DNA from: Candidatus Methylomirabilota bacterium
Lineage (GTDB): Bacteria; Methylomirabilota; Methylomirabilia; Rokubacteriales; CSP1-6
DNA: 64,000 nt
Reading direction: 5' to 3'
NCBI GenBank assembly: GCA_036001065.1
Contig: DASYUQ010000116.1
Location: forward strand, 57,015-121,014
How positions within the stretch are numbered: the first letter of the stretch is position 1; the number at the start of each line of letters is the position of its first letter. Both the position numbers and the translations under genes were made by a program. Shown piece by piece: positions 56,640-64,000 of this stretch. Below the pieces are notes generated by a model. That model was given only the letters and a program-made list of their open reading frames with translations. It was not told the DNA's origin and searched no databases.

Positions 56640-59522
56640 ATGGTGGACGTTCCTCCTCCCCACGGCGGCCGGTTGATCGATCGGGTCCTGCGCGGCGACG
56701 CGCTCCGCGACGCCCGGGCGCGCGCCGCGTCGCTGAAGCGGATCTCGTTCAACGCCCGGATGATGTCCGATCTCGAGCTCCTCGCCGTCGGCGCCTACAG
56801 CCCGCTCGAGGGGTTCATGGGCGAGGCCGACTACCGGGCCGTGCTGCGCGAGATGCGCCTGGCCAGGGGGCTTCCGTGGACGCTGCCGATCACGCTCGCG
56901 GTTCGGCGGGCCGCCGCCGACGAGCTGCGAGAGGGCGAGGACATCGCGCTCGTTACGCCGTGGGAGGAGCCGATCGGCATCCTCCACCTCCAGGAGCGCT
57001 TTCCCTACGACGGCCGCGAGGAGGCCCGGCTCGTCTACGGCACCGACGACCCGCGCCATCCCGGCGCCTCCTACCAGCTCACGCGCGGCGACGTCTTGCT
57101 GGCGGGCCCGGTCGATCTCATCGCGCGGCCGCCGCTCAAGGGCTTTGAGCCGTACCGGCTGGATCCCGCCGATGCCCGGGCGCGCTTCCGCGAGCTTGGC
57201 TGGCAAACCGTGGTCGGCTTCCAGAGCCACCAGCCGATGCACCGCGCCCACGAGTACATCCAGAAGTGCGCGCTGGAGCCGCTCGACGGGCTGTTCATCC
57301 ACCCGCTGGTCGGCCAGACCAAACTGGACGAGCTGCCGTCGGAGGTGCGCGTCCGCTGCTACCAGGTGCTCGTGGAGCAGTACTATCCGAAGACCCGCGT
57401 CGTGCTGGCCGTCTTCCCCGGCGCCATGCGCTACGCCGGTCCGCGAGAGACGCTGTTCCACGCCCTGGTGAGGAAGAACTACGGGTGCACCCACTTCATC
57501 GTGGGACGCGAGTATGCGGGGATCGAGCGCGATTTCACCCCGATGACCGTCGACCAGATCTTCGGCGCGTTCGCGCCGGAGGAGCTGGGCATCATCCCCC
57601 TCTTCTTCGACGAAACGTTCTACTGCCGCCGCTGCGAAACCGTGACCTCGCCCAAAACCTGCCCGCACGGATCGCAGGATCGCGTGGCCCTGAGCGGCGC
57701 GGTGGTGCGCGAGCTGTTGGGACGTGGCGAGCTGGTCCCCACGGAGTTCGCCCGGCCCGAGGTCGCGGAGATCCTCCGGAACTGGGTGCGCGGGGCCGAC
57801 GTCGCCACCGCGGCGCCCGCGGCGCCCGCCGAGGTCAAGAAGGAGACCAAGGCCCAGCGGGCCGAGCGGCTCAAGCGGGAGCTGAACCCCTGGGAGCAGC
57901 TCGAAGCGATCCGGCGCTTTGCCCGCGAGGGCTATCAGTCCATCCCGGCGGCGTGGCTCAACACCTACTTCCGCTGGTGGGGCGTCTACACTCAGGGCGA
58001 CGGCATCGGCGCCGTCGGGGGCAAGGCCGGCGAGGGCAAGGCCGTGCCCTACTTCATGGTCAGGATCCGCATCCCCAACGGCCAGCTCTTCTCGCACCAG
58101 CTCCGGATGATCGCCCGCTTCGCCGAGCGCAGCGCGCGGGGCCAGGCCGACATCACGGTCCGCGAGAACATCCAGCTTCACTGGGTTCCCATCGAAGATC
58201 TACCGGATCTGCTGGAGAGCCTCTGGCGGTCGGGGCTCACCACGATGGGCACCTGCGGCGACGTGACCCGTAACGTCACCGGCTGCCCGATGGCCGGCGT
58301 GGACGCTGACGAGCTGCTGGACGCCTCGCCCCTGGTCCAGGCCGCCACCCGGATGCTGAACGGCAACCCCGACTTCTACAACCTCCCCCGCAAGTACAAG
58401 ATCACGATCACCGGTTGCCGGGCGTGGTGCTCGTATCCGGAGATCAACGACATCGGGATGACGGCCGTCTGCCACCCGGCCAGCGGCGAGGTCGGCTTCT
58501 CCGTCCGCGTGGGCGGCGGGCTTTCCACCAACCCGCATCTCGCCCTGCGGCTCGGCGCGTTCGTCCGCGCGAACCAGGCCCTGCCCGTCGTCCGCGGGAT
58601 CACGGAGATCTTCCGCGACAGCAACGTGCTGCGCCAGGACCGCGAGAAGGCGCGGCTGAAGTTCCTCTTCCTCCAGCACGGCTGGACCGCCGAGCGCTTC
58701 CAGGAGGAGCTCGAGCGGCGGCTCGGCTTTTCGCTCGAGCCCGCGGTGACCGAGGTGCCGCCGGAGGACGTCTACCGCGACCACGTCGGCATCCACGCGC
58801 AGAAGCAGGACGGGTACGTCTACGCCGGCGTCGCGGTGCTGCGGGGACGCCTGACCGCCGACCAGATGCGGACGATGGCCGATCTCGCCGACCGCTACGG
58901 CACCGGCGAGCTGCGCACGACCACGATGCAGAACTTGATCATCCTCAACGCGCGCCGCCCGCAGTCGGAGGCCCTGGCCCGGGAGATCGAGGCGGCGGAT
59001 CTGCGGCTTCAGGCCTCGCCGTTCTGGCGGGGCACCATCGCCTGCACGGGCACGGAGTTCTGCAAGCTGGCCCTCACCGAGACCAAAGGCTTCGCGCGCT
59101 GGCTGGTGGAAGAGATGGAAGCGAGGATGCCGGACTTCGATCAGCATCTGAAGATCCACGTCACCGGCTGCCCCAACAGCTGCGGGCAGCACTGGATCGC
59201 GGACCTCGGAATCGAGGGCAAGAAGACGAAGGTCGAAGGGACGATGGTCGACGCCTACTACTTCTGCGTCGGCGGCGCCGTCGGCAAGCACCAGCGCACC
59301 GCGCGCCCCATCGGCTATCGCGCCCCGGCCACCGAGGTGCCGGATGCGATCGAACGGCTCCTGCGAGCGTATCTGGCCAGACGACGGAACGGGGACAGCT
59401 TCCGCGAGTTCGCGGCCGGACGTACCGACGAGGAGCTGCGCCAGTTCCTGGCCGGGCAGGCCGGGGCGGCGGTCGCGCGGGACGCCTCGCCGGGACGCCC
59501 GCCCCACGGCGTGGACGGCTGA
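56640..59522 (+). CDS. ATP sulfurylase - siroheme sulfite/nitrite reductase fusion
   Basis: A 960-residue protein. Residues 1-385 are an ATP sulfurylase (Sat): LLAVGAYSPLEGFM, the HxxH site FQSHQPMHRAHE (His201, His204), GREYAG (289-294) and a zinc site CRRC ... CPHG (Cys329, Cys332, Cys341). Residues 386-415 are an Ala/Lys linker. Residues 415-925 are a duplicated ferredoxin-type sulfite/nitrite reductase with the [4Fe-4S]-siroheme Cys set CTGTEFC (802, 808) and CPNSC (844, 848). Sat activates sulfate to APS; the reductase makes sulfide from sulfite, or ammonia from nitrite. APS reductase is not in the protein or the window. Note that the usual QTRNP is QSHQP, so two normally conserved residues differ. 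Starts at ATG 56640. The frame is uninterrupted. Confidence 0.9.
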   Translation: MVDVPPPHGGRLIDRVLRGDALRDARARAASLKRISFNARMMSDLELLAVGAYSPLEGFMGEADYRAVLREMRLARGLPWTLPITLAVRRAAADELREGEDIALVTPWEEPIGILHLQERFPYDGREEARLVYGTDDPRHPGASYQLTRGDVLLAGPVDLIARPPLKGFEPYRLDPADARARFRELGWQTVVGFQSHQPMHRAHEYIQKCALEPLDGLFIHPLVGQTKLDELPSEVRVRCYQVLVEQYYPKTRVVLAVFPGAMRYAGPRETLFHALVRKNYGCTHFIVGREYAGIERDFTPMTVDQIFGAFAPEELGIIPLFFDETFYCRRCETVTSPKTCPHGSQDRVALSGAVVRELLGRGELVPTEFARPEVAEILRNWVRGADVATAAPAAPAEVKKETKAQRAERLKRELNPWEQLEAIRRFAREGYQSIPAAWLNTYFRWWGVYTQGDGIGAVGGKAGEGKAVPYFMVRIRIPNGQLFSHQLRMIARFAERSARGQADITVRENIQLHWVPIEDLPDLLESLWRSGLTTMGTCGDVTRNVTGCPMAGVDADELLDASPLVQAATRMLNGNPDFYNLPRKYKITITGCRAWCSYPEINDIGMTAVCHPASGEVGFSVRVGGGLSTNPHLALRLGAFVRANQALPVVRGITEIFRDSNVLRQDREKARLKFLFLQHGWTAERFQEELERRLGFSLEPAVTEVPPEDVYRDHVGIHAQKQDGYVYAGVAVLRGRLTADQMRTMADLADRYGTGELRTTTMQNLIILNARRPQSEALAREIEAADLRLQASPFWRGTIACTGTEFCKLALTETKGFARWLVEEMEARMPDFDQHLKIHVTGCPNSCGQHWIADLGIEGKKTKVEGTMVDAYYFCVGGAVGKHQRTARPIGYRAPATEVPDAIERLLRAYLARRRNGDSFREFAAGRTDEELRQFLAGQAGAAVARDASPGRPPHGVDG

Positions 59523-59608
59523 CTACAGGCCCCGAGACCCGCCCTCAGGATCCAGGATTATCCCGCTCCTCAACCAGTAGCAAGGCCAGCGCCCGCCAGG
59601 AGGGCCGT

Positions 59609-60490
59609 ATGGAAGAGCGCGTTTCGTTCCCCTCCAACGGTTTGAAGGTCGCAGGCGTGCTGCATACGCCCGCGGGGCGCGGCCCGCGTGAGCGCCGGCC
59701 GGCCTTCCTGGTGCTCCACGGGTTCGGCAGCAACAAGGACGGCGGTGTCTCCCTGGTGGTCGCCCGGATGCTCGCGGACCTCGGCTATGTCACGCTGCGC
59801 TTCGACTTCCGTGGCTGCGGCGAGAGCGAGGGCCCGCGCGGGCGGGTGATTTGCCTGGAACAGGTCGAGGACACGAAGAACGCGCTCTCCTTCGTCGCCA
59901 CCCGGCCCGAGGTGGATCCGCAGCGCGTCGCCCTGATCGGGAACAGCTTCGGGGCGGCGGTCGCCGTCTACTCCGCCGGCGTGGACCCCCGGGTCACCGC
60001 TTGCATCTCCACCGGCGGCTGGGGTGACGGCGAGAAGAAGTTCCGCAAGCAGCACGAGTCGCCCGAAGCCTGGAAGAAGTTCACCGCCATGCTGGAGGAG
60101 GGGCGCCGGCAGCGGGAACGGACCGGCAAGTCGATCATGGTCCCGCGCTACGACATCGTCCCGATCCCTCCCACCCTCCGCAACAACCTGTCGCCGGGCT
60201 CGATCATGGAGTTCCCGTTCGAGGTGGTCGAGAGCATGTACGCCTTCAAGGCCAACCAGGTGGTCGGGAAGATCGCGCCGCGGCCGCTGCTGCTCCTGCA
60301 CCCCGCGAACGACTCCGTGACTCCCACCGAGCAGTCGATCGACCTCTTCCGGCATGCCGGCCAGCCGACGGACCTGCACCTGGTGGCGAACGTCGACCAC
60401 TTCATGCTGGCGGAAGGCAACGCGCTGGTCATCAACCTCGTGCGCACCTGGCTCGAGAAGCACTTTCCGCTGTCAGTGGGGCCACGATGA
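59609..60490 (+). CDS. Alpha/beta hydrolase (dienelactone-hydrolase/S9-like)
   Basis: A 293-residue hydrolase with the nucleophile Ser in GNSFGAAVA (about 110-118), an oxyanion LHGFGSNKDG near 36-45, the acid Asp in HPANDSVTP (about 233) and the His in VANVDHFMLAE (about 263). An early FRGCGESEG turn is typical. A lid region (about 135-200) is charged. It probably hydrolyses an ester or thioester in the cytoplasm; substrate unknown. GGAGGG lies 5 bases upstream of ATG 59609. Its stop overlaps the start of the next gene (ATGA). Confidence 0.9.
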   Translation: MEERVSFPSNGLKVAGVLHTPAGRGPRERRPAFLVLHGFGSNKDGGVSLVVARMLADLGYVTLRFDFRGCGESEGPRGRVICLEQVEDTKNALSFVATRPEVDPQRVALIGNSFGAAVAVYSAGVDPRVTACISTGGWGDGEKKFRKQHESPEAWKKFTAMLEEGRRQRERTGKSIMVPRYDIVPIPPTLRNNLSPGSIMEFPFEVVESMYAFKANQVVGKIAPRPLLLLHPANDSVTPTEQSIDLFRHAGQPTDLHLVANVDHFMLAEGNALVINLVRTWLEKHFPLSVGPR

Positions 60491-61572
60491 GCGCGACGAA
60501 CCGCGAGGCCACGGGCCAGGCGGCCGCCGTCGTCACCGCCGACGCGCTCGAGCGCTTTGCCAGGGACGTGTTCGTGCGCGCCGGCATGCCCGAGGCGCAC
60601 GCCGGGATCGTGGCGGATGTCCTGGTCTGGGCCGATCTCCGCGGGGTGGAGTCCCACGGGGTGATGCGGATCCCGCGCTACGTGGAGCTGATCGGCGCCG
60701 GCGACCTCAATCCGACTCCGGCCATGTCGGTGCGGACCGAGACGGCCGCGGCGGTCCTGATCGAGGCCGACCGCGCGGCCGGCCCGGTCGCGATGACCTC
60801 GGCGATGGCCGCGGCCGTGCGGAAGGCCCGGGAGGCCGGGGTCGGTCTGGCCCTGGTGCGGGCAATGACGCACGCGGCGGCGCTGGGCTATTACACGCTG
60901 AGGGCGGCGCAAGAAGGGACGGCGGCCATCGCCCTGGCCGGGACGATTCCCCTCATGGCCTATCACGGCGCCCGCGCCGCCGGAGTCGGGACGAGCCCGA
61001 TCTCGATCGCGGTTCCGGGAGGCGATCGCGGGCCCGTCGTCCTCGACATGGGGATGGGCCTCGTCTCGATGGGCAAGCTGATGCAGGCCCGCAAGACCGG
61101 CCAGCCGATTCCCCCAGGGTGGGCGCTCGACGGGCACGGCAATCCGGCGACCGATCCGCGGGCGGCCAGGATCCCGCTACCCCTGGGCGGCCCCAAGGGC
61201 TCGGGCCTGTCGCTGATGATCGAATGCATCACCAGCCTCGTCGTCTCGAACCCGATCCTGGCCGACGCGCTGGAGGGCACGGCCGAGGGACGCCGGCACC
61301 GGCAGAACGGCCTCGCGCTGGCGATCGATCTGGCCCGGTTCGGCGATCCGCGGTCGTTCCGACGCGAGGTGGACCGCCTGATCCGGGCGCTGAAGGCGCT
61401 GCCGCGCGATCCCGATGTCGTCGAGATCCTCATGCCCGGCGAGCGCGGAACCCGCACCCTCGAGCGCCGCCGCCAGGAGGGCATCCCCCTCCCGCCTGCG
61501 ATCTTCGATGAGCTCAAGACCGTGGCGGACCGGCTGGGCGTGACGATGTTCCGGTCGTCGCCCGAGCCCTGA
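60487..61572 (+). CDS. Malate/L-lactate dehydrogenase family (Ldh2-type) oxidoreductase
   Basis: A 361-residue member of the NAD(P)-dependent malate/L-sulfolactate/ureidoglycolate dehydrogenase family, unrelated to classical Rossmann dehydrogenases. It contains ADLRGVESHGVMRIPRYVELI (about 47-67) with its catalytic His, TSPISIAVPG and PLGGPKGSGLSLMIECI (about 232-248). It oxidises a 2-hydroxy acid to the keto acid, or the reverse. The 4-bp overlap with the hydrolase gene suggests ester cleavage followed by oxidation of the released hydroxy acid. The exact substrate cannot be called. Confidence 0.92.
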   Translation: MSATNREATGQAAAVVTADALERFARDVFVRAGMPEAHAGIVADVLVWADLRGVESHGVMRIPRYVELIGAGDLNPTPAMSVRTETAAAVLIEADRAAGPVAMTSAMAAAVRKAREAGVGLALVRAMTHAAALGYYTLRAAQEGTAAIALAGTIPLMAYHGARAAGVGTSPISIAVPGGDRGPVVLDMGMGLVSMGKLMQARKTGQPIPPGWALDGHGNPATDPRAARIPLPLGGPKGSGLSLMIECITSLVVSNPILADALEGTAEGRRHRQNGLALAIDLARFGDPRSFRREVDRLIRALKALPRDPDVVEILMPGERGTRTLERRRQEGIPLPPAIFDELKTVADRLGVTMFRSSPEP

Positions 61573-61575
61573 AAC

Positions 61576-62040
61576 CTACCGCATCGTGATCCCTCTCCGG
61601 GCCAGCTCGCCCTCGAGGTCCAGCGGCCTAGTCCCGACCGAGGTGCCGCCGGGCACCGTCCAGAAGATCTCGAACTCCAGCCCGTCCGGGTCCTTCGCGT
61701 AGAGCGACAGGCTCACGCCGTGGTCCGACGAGCCGACCAGCGCGCCGGCCTCGATCAGCCGCTCGCGCGCCCGCGCCAGGTCGCCGAGCTCGCCGACCTC
61801 CCACGCCGAGTGGTACATGCGCGCCACCCGCTCGTCGGGCCGCGGGACGCCGGTCTGTTCGAACAGGCCGAGGTGATGGTCGTCGGGGCTGCCGGGGATC
61901 TTCAGGAAGGCCGCGCCCGGAAAGCGCGACTTCACCTCGAAGCCCAGCGCGTCGCGGTAGAAGCGCACGCTGCGCTCGACGTCCGCCACCCACAGGACCA
62001 GGTGCTGCAACCGCGTGAGGCCGATCCCGGGCGTTGCCAC
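61576..62040 (-). CDS. VOC-family (glyoxalase/dioxygenase-like) protein
   Basis: A 154-residue protein from GTG 62040. It starts LTRLQHLVLWVADVERSVRF, which contains the first metal His, and has DDHHLGLFEQ, MYHSAWEVGELGDL and LSLYAKDPDGLEFEIFW with the closing Glu. The two beta-alpha-beta-beta-beta modules form one metal site, as in glyoxalase I, fosfomycin-resistance proteins and extradiol dioxygenases. The role is likely in opening or isomerising a small aromatic or keto compound. It follows the LLM gene by 8 bp on the same strand and is convergent with the Ldh-type gene (3 bp apart). Confidence 0.88.
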   Translation of the reverse strand: MATPGIGLTRLQHLVLWVADVERSVRFYRDALGFEVKSRFPGAAFLKIPGSPDDHHLGLFEQTGVPRPDERVARMYHSAWEVGELGDLARARERLIEAGALVGSSDHGVSLSLYAKDPDGLEFEIFWTVPGGTSVGTRPLDLEGELARRGITMR

Positions 62041-62048
62041 GGTCGGCC

Positions 62049-62942
62049 TCAGGCGGCGTCGACGGCGGGGCGGACCGTCGTCGCGACCAGCTCCAGCAGC
62101 TCGAGCATCCGGCCGAGGTCGTCCCGCCGGAAGTCGATCATGATGTGCGCGAGGCCGAGGCGCTTGTACTCGCACAGCCGGTCGACGACGGCCTGCGCGC
62201 CCTGCCGGAGCAGCTCGTCGCTCAGGCTGAAGCGCAGCGACAGCGTGATCGACTCCCAGGGACGCTTGGCGGCGTCGGCGGCGGCGCGCAGGCGCGCCAG
62301 GGCCTCGCGCAGCTCGGCGGGCGTCTTCGAGGTGGCGTGCCAGCCGTCGCCGAGCGTGACGACGCGCCGGAAGGCGCCCGGGCTGTCGCCGCCGACCCAG
62401 ATCGGCGGATGCGGCTTCTGCACCGGCTTGGGCGCGAAGCCGATGTCGTGGAAGCGGAAGAACTCGCCCTCGAACCGCGGGTTGTCGGCGGTCCACAGCT
62501 CCTTGAAGACCCGCAGGATCTCGTCGGCCTGCCGGCCGCGGGCGCCGAAGGGCGCGCCGAGGATCTCCAGCTCTTCCTTCCACCAGCCGACGCCGACCCC
62601 GCAGATCAGGCGCCCCTGGGAGAGCGCGTCGATCGTGGTCAGCATCTTGGCCATCACGACGGGGTGCCGGTGGCCGAGGATGAACACCGACGAGCCGAGC
62701 CGGGCCTCGGTCGTGCACACGGCCGCGGCGGCCAGCACCGCTACGGGCTCCAGATAGGCCTTGTCGGGCGGGTGGGGAAACCGTCCCCCGGGATAGCTGC
62801 CGGTCGCGGTGCGCGGGAAGACGACGTGATCGCTCACCCAGAGCGACGCCATCCGGCGGCGCTCCGCCTCGCGGGCGAACGTGAGGAGCGCGTCGCGGGT
62901 CGCGACGGGGCCCTGCGTGGGCAGGTGACAGCCGATGTCCAT
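62049..62942 (-). CDS. LLM class flavin/F420-dependent oxidoreductase
   Basis: A 297-residue luciferase-like barrel: MDIGCHLPTQGP, ASLWVSDHVVFPRT, SVFILGHRHPVVMAKMLTTIDALSQGRLICGVGVGWWKEELEILG (about 84-128) and PIWVGGDSPGAFRRVVTLGDGWH. GVGVGWW plus GGDS fits F420-type members. It is the first gene of a two-gene minus-strand operon with a VOC protein, a pairing suited to ring oxidation. Its start is divergent from another LLM gene with 123 bp between; promoters of both should lie there. Confidence 0.92.
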   Translation of the reverse strand: MDIGCHLPTQGPVATRDALLTFAREAERRRMASLWVSDHVVFPRTATGSYPGGRFPHPPDKAYLEPVAVLAAAAVCTTEARLGSSVFILGHRHPVVMAKMLTTIDALSQGRLICGVGVGWWKEELEILGAPFGARGRQADEILRVFKELWTADNPRFEGEFFRFHDIGFAPKPVQKPHPPIWVGGDSPGAFRRVVTLGDGWHATSKTPAELREALARLRAAADAAKRPWESITLSLRFSLSDELLRQGAQAVVDRLCEYKRLGLAHIMIDFRRDDLGRMLELLELVATTVRPAVDAA

Positions 62943-63065
62943 CGTCGCTGCCTCCTTGGCGGCGAGTCATTCTACCCGGCGGAGGGCGCGCCGGCGCAGT
63001 ATACTTCAGCGGCGCGGCGACACCGTGACTCCGTCGCCGCGAACATTGCCGCCCGGAGCTGAGGA

Positions 63066-64000
63066 ATGATCACGAAATTCGACACGATCTACGCCGGCCA
63101 CGTCGACATGGACGACATCGGATACGGCGGCACCGCGGTGAACGACCGCCGGTTCCCCAACGAGCACCTCGTCACCGCCTACGACAAGGCGCGCGCCATC
63201 GCGCAACTGATGGATCGTGCCGGCTACGATGCGCTCTGGCTCGCGGAGCATCATTTCCAGCCGGAAGGCTACGAGTGCATCCCGAACATCCTCCTGCTGG
63301 CCGTCGACCTCGCGCACCGGACGCAGCGACTGAAGCTCGGCTGCGGCTTCAACATCACCCCGATGTGGCATCCGTTGCGGCTGGCGGAGGACTTCGCCGC
63401 GGCGAGCATCCTGACGGGCGGGCGCGTGATCTTCGGCGTCGGGCGCGGCTATCACACCCGCGAGGTCGAGACCTTCGGCTCTCCCCTGCTCGACCAGGCC
63501 GCCAACCGGGACCTCTTCGAAGAGCAGGTCGACATCATCTTCAAGGCCTTCAGCAGCGAGTCCTTCTCCCATCAGGGGAAGCACTACACCATTCCGCCCC
63601 GCGTCCCCTACCGCGGCTACGAGCTGCGGGAGATCACCCTGGTGCCGCGGCCGACCCACCCGGTCGAGTGCTGGCAGCCGATCCAGAGCGCCTCCCGGCG
63701 CGGCCTCGACTTCATGGTCAAGCACGGGATCAAGGGGATCATCGGCGGCGGCGTGGCCGAGGGCGGCGCCCTGCAGAGCGTCGTGGAAGGCTACCGCGAT
63801 GCGCGGCGCCGCGCCGGCCGTGACGCGCAGCTCGGCGAGGGCCTCAACATCGGGTTCCACTTCCATCTGGCCGATACCCAGGAGAACGCCATCAAGGCCG
63901 CGGCGGGGTACTTCGAGGAGAACCTGAAGATGTTCGGGCCGCTCCGGCTGGTCCGCGACCTCTCGGACGCGCAGATCGAGGCCATGGCCGACCCGAGGCG
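63066..64000 (+). CDS. LLM class flavin-dependent oxidoreductase (3' end outside window)
   Basis: The frame from ATG 63066 (GGAG upstream) runs to the window edge for 311 codons. MDRAGYDALWLAEHHFQPEG, LKLGCGFNITPMWHPLRLAEDFAAASILTGGRVIFGVGRGYHTREVETFG and KAFSSESFSHQGKHYTIPPR match the bacterial luciferase-like subfamily whose members have the EHHF turn and GVGRGYH. These are FMNH2-dependent monooxygenases more often than F420 enzymes. It differs clearly from the other two LLM proteins in the window. The missing C-terminus is probably about 50-80 residues. Confidence 0.9.
   Translation, partial: MITKFDTIYAGHVDMDDIGYGGTAVNDRRFPNEHLVTAYDKARAIAQLMDRAGYDALWLAEHHFQPEGYECIPNILLLAVDLAHRTQRLKLGCGFNITPMWHPLRLAEDFAAASILTGGRVIFGVGRGYHTREVETFGSPLLDQAANRDLFEEQVDIIFKAFSSESFSHQGKHYTIPPRVPYRGYELREITLVPRPTHPVECWQPIQSASRRGLDFMVKHGIKGIIGGGVAEGGALQSVVEGYRDARRRAGRDAQLGEGLNIGFHFHLADTQENAIKAAAGYFEENLKMFGPLRLVRDLSDAQIEAMADPR

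Overview
The window is a very GC-rich (about 70% by eye), densely packed bacterial chromosome segment with no rRNA, no intact tRNA and no CRISPR array. Several gene classes recur: LLM-type flavin/F420 oxidoreductases, NMT1-like ABC substrate-binding proteins, CaiB-type CoA-transferases, enoyl-CoA hydratases, MmgE/PrpD, ThDP enzymes, D-aminoacylase and corrinoid methyltransferase parts. This mix resembles uncultivated soil or groundwater lineages such as Candidatus Rokubacteria/Methylomirabilota. That placement is inference from content, not a database result.

Layout. 1-4.8 kb: the end of an MFS transporter, a transporter ATPase with degenerate motifs, and a divergent second-messenger pair (class II cAMP phosphodiesterase-like protein facing a CHASE2-adenylate cyclase-PilZ protein). 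4.9-7.3 kb: a split methionine-synthase-like set (corrinoid protein, homocysteine methyltransferase, B12 reactivation domain) whose middle gene runs into a 33-bp tandem repeat. 7.4-16.1 kb: acyl-CoA and amide metabolism, an AI-2E-family permease, shikimate kinase and a homocysteine methyltransferase/MTHFR fusion. 16.1-19.5 kb: a soluble histidine kinase and a sigma-54 response regulator ending at a strong hairpin. 19.5-23.8 kb: two exported proteins, an RRM protein, and a DUF169-UroD-type methyltransferase fusion. 23.9-25.3 kb: a decay zone with a frameshifted TPR-protease, a transposase relic and a tRNA relic. 25.3-30.0 kb: NYN protein, lipoprotein, MmgE/PrpD, acyl-CoA dehydrogenase and an acyltransferase-like protein.

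30.0-31.05 kb holds what I consider the most novel structure. A small GIY-YIG nuclease gene lies between 17-bp terminal inverted repeats bounded by CTAG. Two identical 90-bp MITE-like elements flank it; they keep both ends of the same element but have lost the gene interior. 31.05-32.2 kb is poorly coding and rich in relics.

32.2-49.4 kb: MFS transporter, substrate-binding protein, HflK/HflC, an incomplete branched-chain-type ABC transporter, a diguanylate cyclase, a ThDP enzyme, and a hydroxyacid-oxoacid transhydrogenase/LLM/MBL operon. 49.5-64 kb: an IS relic, ADP-ribosylglycohydrolase, formyltransferase-like protein, a second ThDP enzyme, a 960-residue fusion of ATP sulfurylase with a siroheme sulfite/nitrite reductase, then hydrolase, Ldh-type dehydrogenase, VOC and LLM genes, the last cut by the window edge.

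A theme across the window is gene relics that keep their two ends but have lost the middle (transposase, substrate-binding proteins, VOC protein, LivF and the MITEs). They suggest repeated internal deletion in this genome.
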